From Gari tellinella (lineage: Eukaryota; Mollusca; Bivalvia; Cardiida; Psammobiidae), in the NCBI GenBank assembly GCA_922989275.2, contig OV277874.1, positions 17,038,154-17,102,153 on the forward strand: a stretch of 64,000 bases of DNA, read 5' to 3'. The notes under the pieces are model-generated. The model saw only the letters and a list, made by a program, of their open reading frames with translations, had not been told where the DNA came from and searched no databases. This document shows positions 45,934 to 54,866 of the stretch, in pieces. The translations under genes and the position numbers were made by a program. How positions within the stretch are numbered: the stretch's first letter is position 1; the number at the start of each line of letters is the position of its first letter.

Positions 45934-46401
45934 TGTAACCAGGGTAAACATTACCATAATACACAGTATGACAGGTGTACATGTTTCTCTACGCAATACA
46001 CAGGTATAGCACTGCCTACCTATACGTGGCTGTTCAAGGTTGATTGATTGTGAGTGAGCGATTCACGCATGCGTAACTTCTTTGCACAGAGCTCCTCTCA
46101 TCTATCCCTCTCACTTCTGGTCAGTCTATTGATGAAGCAACATCTCTAAGCTTATCGTCCATGTGTTGTAGATATAACGCATGTGAGAAGCGTATCTGCT
46201 TGGTAAGTTCCTCCCAACGCGTACCATAGGGCTTTAGGACATTTAGGACTAATAAACTATTCGCGTGGATTGAACTAACACCTTTAATTCTATCTCATAT
46301 TCATACTGCTCTTCATATCATTCCAGGCCATTTGAACCCTTAATAAAGTACTAAGAGAATCTACGAACAATATCCATTGTTATTACTAGACATCTGTTAC
46401 A
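45934..46401 (+). repeat. 5' LTR
   Basis: 468 bp, TG...CA with 6-bp inverted ends TGTAAC/GTTACA. It contains AATAAA-like signals ('ccttaataaagtac' near 46339) that could serve polyadenylation. It should hold the promoter; no TATA box is pinned down. Confidence 0.95.
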
Positions 46402-46403
46402 TT

Positions 46404-46421
46404 TGGCGCTCAACGAGTAAT
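46404..46421 (+). promoter_or_regulatory. Putative primer binding site
   Basis: Two bases after the LTR, TGGCGCTCAACGAGTAAT begins with TGG, as expected for pairing with the CCA end of a tRNA. The primer tRNA is not identified. Confidence 0.6.
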
Positions 46422-47179
46422 GGCCAAGCTGGAATGTTCCCTGCTTTAGGTGCACCTATTCACGTTCTGCTTTTGGACATTTGCAAAGAGGCATAGAGAC
46501 ACGTGTAGTGCACTAAGCTTATCAGGCTAGCCGACTGTTTAACGTTTAATAGTGAACGCAATAGCATGCTTTAAATTAGATACATTGTGTGTGAAATCTG
46601 TTTTCTGGCGGAATATCGCGTTTCTACTGTCAAACTCCATGTGAACACATTCCAAGATATCGTGACATTCAGAAGTCGTGTTCCGGCGCGAACTATAGAC
46701 TGTTGAGGCTGTGTTGAGACTTTTGACATTTTATTATTTTCTTTCTGTCTGTGATATTTATTTATTTTGTTGAAATGTTGTAATTGTATCATTTTATCAT
46801 CAGTCATCAATTCGCATCGTTTCATCCATTTATCGTCCATTCCGCTCTATATACTGTTTCTCGAACCTCATTTTCTCTCTCCCGATACTCTCGAACCGGA
46901 ATTTCTTCGCGCGATATTAGTTTTTTTCGTTAATTTCTCCAAATTTAATAGAGGGATTTATCAAGCAGAATCTCTAAATTATTCTCCTTCCCCGCACTAA
47001 TATTGCAGTGGCACATTTCTCTATTCCTTCACAATTTCACGGTGTGTGAGCGAGAGTTTTGAACTGAACAGTAATTTTCACGTTATAGATTTTCACACGG
47101 TGTGGATAGAAAATATTACCTTGTTTTGTGTGGAGCACATGTGCGTTTGGAATTTAAATTTGAAGGTAATTTTACATAA
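46422..47179 (+). other. Leader of the LTR element, non-coding
   Basis: About 760 bp with no long plus-strand frame, between the primer site and the first ORF. It is T-rich toward 46730-46930. Long leaders before the first ORF often hold packaging or translation-control structure; none can be claimed from reading alone. Confidence 0.5.
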
Positions 47180-47884
47180 ATGAGTTTTTCTAAGTTGCAG
47201 AAATTTGTTGTTAAACCTGTTGAAGTGGGTAATTTGCATTACAAGCCTGTTCTCATTGCTGACAGTAAGGGGAATTATTTACGTCGACAATTTGACAGTT
47301 GTCAAAATAGTTATAAATTTACGATTACTTTCGCTTGCAGGGGAGGCTCAAATTTTCGGCAACAGTTTTACTATTTGCAAAACAATTTTCAAAGGTTTGC
47401 TGGTGAGAAATGTGTGTTTTTTGTATTTCTTGGGACATGTGACCTTACTACAAAACGTGGTAGATTCATAGACTTGAACTCTCAAGATGAATCTTCTGTG
47501 TATAATGTTTTTCATTTTATTGACCGTTTTGTTAATTTAATTGCAAATTCCGGGTCAAAAATAGTGTTTTTGGAGATTCCTCCATACTCTATTGTTAAGT
47601 GGAATTCTTCAAAGGGTCACAGGTCTCCAAGTGATTTCATTAGCCAGGACAAACTGTTGCAGTACAGAATTGCCTTGGTTAATGAATATATTCAACGTGT
47701 AAATAACAGAAATTCTGTCATTTCACCAAGATTTAGGTTGGCTGTGTTAAGGTGCCACTCCACTAAAAGGGGTAGGCGTCAAACAGTCAACTACAATTTG
47801 TACACGGACGGTGTCCATCCTACACCTTTGTTGGCTCAATACTGGCTGAGGAATTTGTTAATAGCTATTAATCGTCATTGTTAG
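47180..47884 (+). CDS. Accessory ORF of the LTR element: SGNH/GDSL-hydrolase-like protein
   Basis: A complete 234-residue frame starting at ATG 47180, between the leader and gag. It shows the block pattern of SGNH hydrolases: VLIADSKGNYL near residues 24-34 (the nucleophile Ser29 in an A-D-S context rather than G-D-S), RGGS at 54-57 (block II Gly), VFLGTCDLT at 82-90 (block III, where G-x-N-D is expected; here G-T-C-D, so the oxyanion Asn is replaced by Cys), and YTDGVHPTP at 208-216 (block V D-x-x-H, Asp210 and His213). The Ser-Asp-His set is therefore present. SGNH domains are known in ORF1 of some CR1 LINEs and in some tyrosine-recombinase retrotransposons; before gag in a Ty3 element it is unusual to my knowledge. 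Role unknown; lipid or ester hydrolysis is only inferred. Confidence 0.7.
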   Translation: MSFSKLQKFVVKPVEVGNLHYKPVLIADSKGNYLRRQFDSCQNSYKFTITFACRGGSNFRQQFYYLQNNFQRFAGEKCVFFVFLGTCDLTTKRGRFIDLNSQDESSVYNVFHFIDRFVNLIANSGSKIVFLEIPPYSIVKWNSSKGHRSPSDFISQDKLLQYRIALVNEYIQRVNNRNSVISPRFRLAVLRCHSTKRGRRQTVNYNLYTDGVHPTPLLAQYWLRNLLIAINRHC

Positions 47885-48145
47885 AGCTGCTTGGTTGTTG
47901 TACTTGGCTGTAAGTGGCAGTTGGTGGATCTTGATGGTAGGGATAGCCCCTAATCTCTTTGAGACTAACTGTTGACTGCAGTCAAGTGGCAATTGTGCAT
48001 CTTTGGCAGTGAATTGGTTTTAGCTGAATTATTCCTTAGTTCAGTGGGTTAACAGTTGTTTTTTCTGTGTGTGCACATATTTGTTTATGTACCACTGCTT
48101 CCAGTTTTTAAATATTTAGCATTGTCTGTAAGCATAGTAACAGTT

Positions 48146-49192
48146 ATGGCAACGGGTGGGGAGTCCGTTAAAACCAAAACTCTTTTTGGAGAGGGGGGTA
48201 TTCCCTCTAAAGAGGACATGATTGAGATGTTATCTCATGATTATGTTATCATGAAGAAAAGCGATGTAAAGGTTAGTACACCTAAAACTGGTACAGCCCC
48301 CGGATTTAGTTTACCTGATATCAGTATGGGTTATAAATCCCATGGTCATGGTCAATTTCATAAATTGTCCACCTTCTCTGGTGATGGTCCATCAGGGAAG
48401 ACTGAGGTCTCATATCGCGAATGGCGCTATGAGGTTCTTTGTTTGAATAGCGATCCAGAGATCACTGAGATCTCTGTGATCAATTCTGTTAGACGTTTTT
48501 TAAAAGGCACGGCTAAGCAACTACTGATACCCTTAGGTGAGAAAGCTTCCCTTTCAGAGATTTTAAAAAAATTGGATACATTTTTTGGCGATATTTCAAC
48601 CAATGAAATGATTATGCAGGAATTTTTTAATGCATATCAAAAACCTGAGGAGAGTGTTGTTGCTTTTGGCTGCAGATTAGAAATGCTGTTGTCTTCTGCT
48701 GTAGAGCACGGTTACATGAAGCTTTCAGCTAAGAATGACATGTTAAGACACAAATTTTGGCAAAGTTTAAGGTCAGATAAATTGAAATCTCAAACAAGAC
48801 ATAAGTACGACACTTTAGAACATTTTGATCAATTATTAGCTGAGATTCGTACTGTTGAAAAACAATTGGAAATTTCACCAGGTCAAGAAGAAAAAAAAGT
48901 CTCTACAGAGAAGAAACATGCGCAACATACCCCCCAGATCACCCATCAGGATCTGAAACAGTTAGAGCAAAAGCTTGACTCTAAAATAGAAAAGTATGCT
49001 AAAGATACAAATTCTAAATTGGATGATAAGTTCAACCAAATTTTGACAAAATTAGAATCACCCTCATTCCCCAATACATTTTCTCACCAAAGCGGTAGTC
49101 GTGGAAATAACAGCCGTGGACGGCGTTTTAGTAGGGGGGGCGATACCGGGGTAACTCTAGCAATAGGGGTCAGCGCAGAGCTCAGAATTTAA
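48146..49192 (+). CDS. gag: Gag of the Ty3-type element
   Basis: Start chosen at ATG 48146 (MATGGESVKT); the open frame upstream to 48056 has no better start. The central part (FSGD...YREWRYEVLCL...INSVRRFLKGTAKQLL...LKKLDTFFGDI) follows the capsid pattern of Ty3 Gags related to vertebrate PNMA/ZCCHC proteins. It is followed by a helical, charged segment (EQKLDSKIEKYAKD) and an Arg/Gly-rich nucleic-acid-binding tail (SRGRRFSRGG); there is no CCHC knuckle. After the seven-G run (49134-49140) the annotated frame loses the RG character and stops at 49190. The frame one base back remains RG-rich and runs to a TAG at 49195, right after TTTAAAC. So this copy probably lacks one G, or the run is a sequencing error. 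Confidence 0.85.
   Translation: MATGGESVKTKTLFGEGGIPSKEDMIEMLSHDYVIMKKSDVKVSTPKTGTAPGFSLPDISMGYKSHGHGQFHKLSTFSGDGPSGKTEVSYREWRYEVLCLNSDPEITEISVINSVRRFLKGTAKQLLIPLGEKASLSEILKKLDTFFGDISTNEMIMQEFFNAYQKPEESVVAFGCRLEMLLSSAVEHGYMKLSAKNDMLRHKFWQSLRSDKLKSQTRHKYDTLEHFDQLLAEIRTVEKQLEISPGQEEKKVSTEKKHAQHTPQITHQDLKQLEQKLDSKIEKYAKDTNSKLDDKFNQILTKLESPSFPNTFSHQSGSRGNNSRGRRFSRGGDTGVTLAIGVSAELRI
49134..49140 (+). other. gag: Seven-G run, probable frame break in gag
   Basis: The run AGTAGGGGGGG is where the RG-rich coding sense switches from the gag frame to the frame one base back. One additional G would connect the two frames. A homopolymer error or a one-base deletion in this copy are the simplest explanations. 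Confidence 0.6.
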
Positions 49193-49194
49193 AC
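49188..49194 (+). promoter_or_regulatory. Putative -1 ribosomal frameshift site TTTAAAC
   Basis: In the RG-rich frame the codons are AAT TTA AAC TAG. The heptamer TTTAAAC is a canonical X-XXY-YYZ slippery sequence placed just before the gag stop. A -1 slip gives TTT AAA CTA GAA..., exactly the pol frame, which stays open from here to 53303. A downstream stem or pseudoknot was not worked out. Confidence 0.7.
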
Positions 49195-52100
49195 TAGAAG
49201 GGGTCTCTGCTGCTGGCCAATCAGGGATCCAGAATAGTGATGATATTAGTCACACTAATATACAAGCAAAGCTTGTTGGTAATTGTAATGAAAGTACAAT
49301 ACTTTTACAAGGCCAAACAGTCAAAGCACTGATTGATAGTGGTTCAATGGTAACCACAATCTCTCAGTCCTGTTATAATGCTCTGGAGGATAAACCTTGT
49401 CTCAAAGGAATTGATGAGTTAGGGTTAAAGGTTTCCATAGCAGATGGCTCAGCTTTGAACTATCTGGGTTACATTGAATGTACATTAGCTTTTCCGTTTT
49501 TACCTTGTTTTAACATTTGTGTTCCAGTGTTGGTTGTACCCGACACTGATCTGAATTTTAGTTGCCCTGTCATTGTTGGAACAAATGTAATTAGAATTAT
49601 TAAAGAGTGTTGTTCTGACAGTGACAGTTGCCTACCTGAAGAGTGGAAGGCTGCCATTTTTACAATAGCATGTCAGTCTTTCCCTGTGAAGTCTGTAAAT
49701 AGGAAGCCTATTGTCATTGGTCCTTATGAAACAGTCCTTGTTAAGGGTGTGTCTAGGAACATTGAAACTTCTATTTCCGAAGCAGTTACGGAAAATCTAG
49801 ACCATTCTAGGAACATCTTGGTGTGTCCAAGAGTTGTTAATGTTGCAAACAGGTCAAGGTCTACAATTTCAGTTAAGGTGTGCAACATTTCTGCTAAACC
49901 CTATACTATAAAGCCAAGGTCAAACTTCTGTCAACTTCAAGAGGTCAAGGTCGTTGATAATTTGGTTCCAGGTCTCGACTCGAAGGATAACTCTGAAAAG
50001 TCAGATTTTGAGTCAATTGGTATTAAAATTGATGAGACCGAACTCACTAAAGAACAAGTCCTTAGGGTTAGGCAGGTGTTAGGTAGTTGGCATCATGTAT
50101 TTTCGAAGGGGCCAAATGACATAGGCAAAACTGATCTCGTAAAGCATAGGATTGTGTTAGAAGATGAAAAACCCTTTAAACAACCATACAGGCGTATTCC
50201 CCCTGGAATGTACGAGGAGGTGAGGCAACATGTTAAGGATATGCTGGAAGCTGATGTAATCAGGGATTCAGACAGTCCTTACGCGTCCAATGTTGTGCTG
50301 GTCCGGAAGCGCGATGGATCGCTGCGTTTCTGCATTGATTATCGCGTTCTTAACAGTAAAACCAGGAAGGATGCTTATATGCTTCCTAGGTTTGATGATA
50401 TCATAGATAGCATAAGTGGATCCAAATACTTCTCCAAGCTTGATTTGCGATCTGGTTACTGGCAGGTCGAAGTCGAAGAGCAGGACAAACATAAAACTGC
50501 TTTTTCAGTAGGAAAGTTAGGTTTCTTCGAGTGTAATCGAATGAGCTTTGGTCTTACAAACGCCCCTGCAACGTTCCAGCGTTTAATGGAAAAATGTATG
50601 GGAGAAATGCATCTTCGGGAGGTTCTCATTTTTCTTGATGATATTCTGATTTACTCCAAAACTTTTGAGGAACATGTAGAGAGGCTTGAAGCTGTCTTTT
50701 CTCGTCTTTCTGAGCACCATCTAAAGCTCAAACCTTCTAAATGTGAATTTTTCAAAACCTCTGTCTCTTATCTGGGCCATGTTGTTTCTGAGAAAGGAAT
50801 AGAAACAGATCCTGAAAAGACATCCGCTGTTGAGTCTTGGCCTGTTCCGAAGAATGTGAAACAGCTTAGGCAGTTTCTAGGTTTTGTGGGGTATTATAGA
50901 AGATTTATTAAGGATTTCTCAAAACTTGTCCAACCCCTGAATAGACTACTCCAAGGTGAAGTCACCAAGAGCAAATCTAAGCCCAAGTCCAAGAGAAAGA
51001 TCAAACATATTCCATGGTCTTGGGAAAAGCAAGAGCAGGAAGCTTTTGAAAAGGTTAATGCCGCATTAACAAAGCCACCCATTCTGGCTTTTGCCAATTA
51101 CAAAGAGCCCTTCATTCTTCACACAGATGCTAGTGGTTTTGGTCTTGGAGCTATCCTTTATCAGAAACAAGGTGGTTTGGATAGAGTTATCTCCTATGCT
51201 AGTAAAGGTTTAAAACCTAGTGAAAGGAATTATCCTGCACACAAGAGAGAATTTCTCGCTCTTAAATGGGCAATTACTGATAAGTTTGCAGATTATCTGC
51301 AAGGAACAAAATTTACAGTTGTAACCGACAACAATCCCTTGACTTATATTCTTACCAAAGCCAAGCTGGATGCCACCAGTCAAAGATGGGTTGCCGCACT
51401 TGCAAATTTTGACTTTTCCATTTCTTACAAAAAGGGTAAGCAGCATACAGATGTTGACAGTCTTTCTCGTCATCCAAATCTTCTATCTGAAGAAGTACGA
51501 GCTATCTGTAATACTCTCACTGTCCCTATACCCTTTTCTGAAACTTTGAGCATGTCTTGTCCTCATTCGGCCGGTGAGGCAATTCCTAGCGAAAAATTTC
51601 AGCATGTTGACTGGAAATTGGAGCAATCCAAAGACCCATCCCTGGGTAGAGTCATTACTTTGTTAAATGATGGTTTTCATCCCAGAGGGAATGTTCTTTC
51701 CTCTGAAACCCATGAAGTTCAGCGTTTCTTCCGACAATGGAACCGCTTGAGACTTCAGGACGGAATTCTTTTCCGCTCCACCACTATTGATGGACAGCCA
51801 GTTTCGCAGCTTGTTTTGCCTTCTTCTTTTAGGGATACTGCACTAAAAGGTCTTCATGACGACGCAGGACACCCTGGGAAGGACAAAAGTCTTTGGTTGG
51901 CCAGACAACGGTTTTATTGGCCAGGTCTGGAAAAGGATATGGTTTCAAGAGTCGAAAATTGCGGGCGTTGCATTCGACGTAAAACTCCAGTTCGTCCCGC
52001 TGCAGAACTTTTTCCAATAGCGACCACTCGGCCTCTGGAACTGGTCTGTGTTGATTTCTTGTCTCTTGAAAGATCCAAGGGTGGTTACGAAAACATTCTT

Positions 52101-53303
52101 GTAATCACCGATCACTTTACTCGGTACGCGCAAGCTGTTCCTTGTCGCAATCAAAAGGCAAATACTACCGCCCAAGCTCTCTACGAGGGATTCTTCCGTT
52201 TCTTTGGCTTTCCTGAAAGATTGCACTCTGATCAGGGAAGAAATTTTGATGGTAAAGTCATCAGGGAATTTTGTAAGATTGCTGGTATTCAGAAATCCAG
52301 GACAACACCATACCATCCAATGGGAAATGGCTCAGCGGAACGTTTCAATCAGACTTTATTGAAAATGTTGGGTACACTACCAAATGAACAGAAGTCTGAT
52401 TGGAAGTCCCACTTAGCACCTCTTGTCCAAGCTTACAATGCAACACGCAGCGATGCCACAGGTTATTCGCCACACTTTTTGATGTTTGGGTCTCATCCTA
52501 GACTTTCTGTTGACGCTTTTCTTGGAGTTCCTGAAGATCCAGATTTTACTGGATACACCGCTTACTCTAAGAAGCTTAAAGACAAACTTCAATTGGCCTA
52601 TGACACTGCGGCAAAGGTAGCAACCAAGTCAGGTGAGCATAATAAAGTCCATTTCGACAAGAGAGTTCACAGCTCCAAGTTGGAGGTAGGTGATCGAGTC
52701 CTTGTTCGTAAGGTTGGTCTCAAAGGGAGAAATAAACTTGCTGACAGGTGGGAAGAGGAACCTTATCTGATTATTTCTGTATCAGATAATGATATTCCTG
52801 TTTTTCATGTAAAGCCAGAAGCTATTAAGGGTCCTACCCGTGTTCTACACAGAAATATGCTTCTGCCATTTAATGCAATATGTCCAGTGACATATCAGAA
52901 GTCAAGACCTTCTAAAAAGAGGTCTCAGACCACTCAAAGCAAGCCAGTAGATGTTGTGGATGTAGAATCCACAGATTCTTCCAATGACAGCGATTCATCT
53001 GAGGAAACTACTCCAAAGTACGTAATCCCTCCGAGAAGAGCTAGAACCAACCGAACAGGGAATGTGGTAAGCTCCGTCGATCCCATATCAATTGGGTCGG
53101 CTGATCCTTCTCAAGGTAATTTATCACTTTCTGGGTCCCGCACCGTTTCTTCAGATTCTAGTGTTCTGAGATCCATTGACCAGTCTATGGGGATTGAACG
53201 TACTCCCACGCCTGTGAGGCGGTCCTCACGTCCCAGAGTACCCCCGGAAAGATATGGTCATTGGATATATGTTCAGGCAGCTGAGCCTGAAATTTTTGTC
53301 TGA
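49188..53303 (+). CDS. pol: Pol of the Ty3-type element: protease, RT, RNase H, integrase
   Basis: The frame is open from the slip site at 49188; the first ATG (49347) lies inside the protease and is not the real start. The protease has ALIDSGSMVT (49326-49355). The reverse transcriptase has SPYASNVVLVRKRDGSLRFC, FSKLDLRSGYWQ and FLDDILIYS (near 50629). RNase H has HTDASGFGLGAIL (about 51120) and TDNNPLTYIL. The integrase has a zinc finger (HDDAGHPG...CGRCIRRK, about 51855), the catalytic triad in VCVDF, SDQGRNFD and NGSAERFNQT (52045-52350), and a C-terminal basic domain with LADRWEEEPYLI (about 52735). A Ser/Pro/Arg-rich tail without a clear chromodomain ends at 53303. All catalytic residues that can be checked by eye are present, so this copy or a close relative may be active. 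Confidence 0.93.
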   Translation, partial: FKLEGVSAAGQSGIQNSDDISHTNIQAKLVGNCNESTILLQGQTVKALIDSGSMVTTISQSCYNALEDKPCLKGIDELGLKVSIADGSALNYLGYIECTLAFPFLPCFNICVPVLVVPDTDLNFSCPVIVGTNVIRIIKECCSDSDSCLPEEWKAAIFTIACQSFPVKSVNRKPIVIGPYETVLVKGVSRNIETSISEAVTENLDHSRNILVCPRVVNVANRSRSTISVKVCNISAKPYTIKPRSNFCQLQEVKVVDNLVPGLDSKDNSEKSDFESIGIKIDETELTKEQVLRVRQVLGSWHHVFSKGPNDIGKTDLVKHRIVLEDEKPFKQPYRRIPPGMYEEVRQHVKDMLEADVIRDSDSPYASNVVLVRKRDGSLRFCIDYRVLNSKTRKDAYMLPRFDDIIDSISGSKYFSKLDLRSGYWQVEVEEQDKHKTAFSVGKLGFFECNRMSFGLTNAPATFQRLMEKCMGEMHLREVLIFLDDILIYSKTFEEHVERLEAVFSRLSEHHLKLKPSKCEFFKTSVSYLGHVVSEKGIETDPEKTSAVESWPVPKNVKQLRQFLGFVGYYRRFIKDFSKLVQPLNRLLQGEVTKSKSKPKSKRKIKHIPWSWEKQEQEAFEKVNAALTKPPILAFANYKEPFILHTDASGFGLGAILYQKQGGLDRVISYASKGLKPSERNYPAHKREFLALKWAITDKFADYLQGTKFTVVTDNNPLTYILTKAKLDATSQRWVAALANFDFSISYKKGKQHTDVDSLSRHPNLLSEEVRAICNTLTVPIPFSETLSMSCPHSAGEAIPSEKFQHVDWKLEQSKDPSLGRVITLLNDGFHPRGNVLSSETHEVQRFFRQWNRLRLQDGILFRSTTIDGQPVSQLVLPSSFRDTALKGLHDDAGHPGKDKSLWLARQRFYWPGLEKDMVSRVENCGRCIRRKTPVRPAAELFPIATTRPLELVCVDFLSLERSKGGYENILVITDHFTRYAQAVPCRNQKANTTAQALYEGFFRFFGFPERLHSDQGRNFDGKVIREFCKIAGIQKSRTTPYHPMGNGSAERFNQTLLKMLGTLPNEQKSDWKSHLAPLVQAYNATRSDATGYSPHFLMFGSHPRLSVDAFLGVPEDPDFTGYTAYSKKLKDKLQLAYDTAAKVATKSGEHNKVHFDKRVHSSKLEVGDRVLVRKVGLKGRNKLADRWEEEPYLIISVSDNDIPVFHVKPEAIKGPTRVLHRNMLLPFNAICPVTYQKSRPSKKRSQTTQSKPVDVVDVESTDSSNDSDSSEETTPKYVIPPRRARTNRTGNVVSSVDPISIGSADPSQGNLSLSGSRTVSSDSSVLRSIDQSMGIERTPTPVRRSSRPRVPPERYGHWIYVQAAEPEIFV

Positions 53304-53798
53304 TTTGTTTTTAAGTTTTATCTTTCATGTGTCTGGAATTTCTAAGTGTGCCATCTCAGACATGTGATGTGGATATTTTAAATGTTTTTAAATAGTATTC
53401 AGGTTATTGTTGTATACTGAGATATACAAAACCATCATGCAGTGATACATAACACTTATATGTGTGCATACCATTATATAGTTATATGATGATATTGATA
53501 GTATTTCACTTAATATGGTTTTTCCAGATTTCAGAATGTTTTAGTTATGTAGCCTCAAGTTCAGCGCTGGATGAGATTTAAAAATCAACAAGGAAATATC
53601 TATTTTACTGTTGATTATAATCTAAATAATACCATTAATTTATTTCAGATGGTCATATTTGTCTTGCTTATTTCTTTTCATAGTTTAAGTTATTAAGCTA
53701 AGTTTGTTTGATAATGGAGAGTATGTTTAATGTTATGTTTTAAAGATGTCAGTGCATTCTTTAAAATGCCAGAGTCATTTTCTTAAAGGGGGGGAATG
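53304..53798 (+). other. 3' non-coding region and polypurine tract
   Basis: About 490 bp of AT-rich sequence between pol and the 3' LTR with no env-like frame. The tract AAAGGGGGGGAA (53785-53796), two bases before the LTR, is the expected plus-strand primer. Confidence 0.85.
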
Positions 53799-54266
53799 TG
53801 TAACCAGGGTAAACATTACCATAATACACAGTATGACAGGTGTACATGTTTCTCTACGCAATACACAGGTATAGCACTGCCTACCTATACGTGGCTGTTC
53901 AAGGTTGATTGATTGTGAGTGAGCGATTCACGCATGCGTAACTTCTTTGCACAGAGCTCCTCTCATCTATCCCTCTCACTTCTGGTCAGTCTATTGATGA
54001 AGCAACATCTCTAAGCTTATCGTCCATGTGTTGTAGATATAACGCATGTGAGAAGCGTATCTGCTTGGCAAGTTCCTCCCAACGCGTACCATAGGGCTTT
54101 AGGACATTTAGGACTAATAAACTATTCGCGTGGATTGAACTAACACCTTTAATTCTATCTCATATTCATACTGCTCTTCATATCATTCCAGGCCATTTGA
54201 ACCCTTAATAAAGTACTAAGAGAATCTACGAACAATATCCATTGTTATTACTAGACATCTGTTACA
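53799..54266 (+). repeat. 3' LTR
   Basis: 468 bp, identical to the 5' LTR except for one base in the stretch 'gcttggcaagttcctcccaa' (5' copy: 'gcttggtaag'). Confidence 0.95.
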
Positions 54267-54369
54267 TAGACACTGTTCCAGCCCATCAAGTTACGGCAGC
54301 GAGAGTTGGTGATAGTGTCCAGGTTCACGTAAAACAGGTGCTCGGTACCAGGGGCATCTCCATTATCAT
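54267..54369 (-). pseudogene. S1 serine protease exon, part 1 (acceptor side)
   Basis: On the minus strand the acceptor TTTCAG (54375-54370) opens an exon reading DNGDAPGTEHLFYVNLDTIT and continuing NSRCRNLMGWNSV. The 'L-x-Y-V-x-L ... C' pattern and the continuation YNTNLCAG (45933-45909) then AIQGGGKDSCQ (to 42641) are the segment before the catalytic serine of chymotrypsin-like proteases. Once the LTR element (duplication TAGA) and the DNA transposon (duplication CCGG) are set aside, the exon is 158 bp and fully open. Other exons (catalytic His and Asp, and GDSGG) were not found. It is a disrupted allele or a pseudogene of a host gene. Confidence 0.8.
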
Positions 54370-54540
54370 CTGAAAATCACAGTTAACCCATTACCCCATA
54401 ACACGTTTCTTCGTTTTGAAGGCACGTAGTCACTTAACTCATTCACCCCTGAAACTTTTAATGGACAATTCCAATTTCAAAACAAGTCTAGTCCATTTTT
54501 GACGAATTAGGGCTGATTTTAACAATGTATTTCAAAATGA

Positions 54541-54606
54541 CAAACAGTGTTGACCCTGATCAGAGGGCTCCTTAAGGAGCCCTCTGATCAGGGTCTACAC
54601 TGTTTG
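54541..54606. repeat. Perfect family B hairpin (GAGGGCTCC subtype)
   Basis: CAAACAGTGTTGACCCTGAT and its right-hand complement enclose CAGAGGGCTCC/GGAGCCCTCTG around TTAA. One of the most regular copies of the window. Confidence 0.85.
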
Positions 54607-54866
54607 CATGGGACAAGTGTAATCCACACAGGTACATTGTTTGTAAATGACGAGTATACTCGTCGCTAGGGTTGAATGTGTTAAAGTAGGTTGAAAGTAA
54701 AGCAGAATGCGCTTTAAGGCCCATTCTGCTATACTTTCGACATGTTTTAAGCTACCGTCTGCTAGGGTATAGGAAATATTTCTTATGTTGCACATTCATG
54801 ACTCTATAAAATGGAATTTATCAATGGAGAAATTAAACAATGAGTATTTAAATATTATGGCGTAAA

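Larger units (their letters stand above)
45934..54266 (+). mobile_element. Ty3-type LTR retrotransposon, nearly intact
   Basis: Two 468-bp LTRs (45934-46401 and 53799-54266) start TGTAAC and end GTTACA. They differ at one base that I can see (t at 46204, c at the matching site near 54069). TAGA flanks both ends (45930-45933 and 54267-54270). Order inside: leader, SGNH-like ORF, gag, protease, reverse transcriptase, RNase H, integrase, polypurine tract (53785-53796). Integrase after RNase H places it in the Ty3/gypsy (Metaviridae) group. No envelope-like ORF is seen. One base frame break near the end of gag is the only obvious defect. LTR identity implies a very recent insertion. Confidence 0.95.

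Noticed and set aside
46571..46840. 89-residue minus-strand frame in the LTR leader
   Set aside because: Antisense to the element, no motif, and ends are arbitrary.
45934..54266. Endogenous retrovirus with envelope
   Set aside because: No env-like frame, signal peptide or membrane-anchored ORF exists between pol and the 3' LTR; the extra ORF is upstream of gag and SGNH-like.
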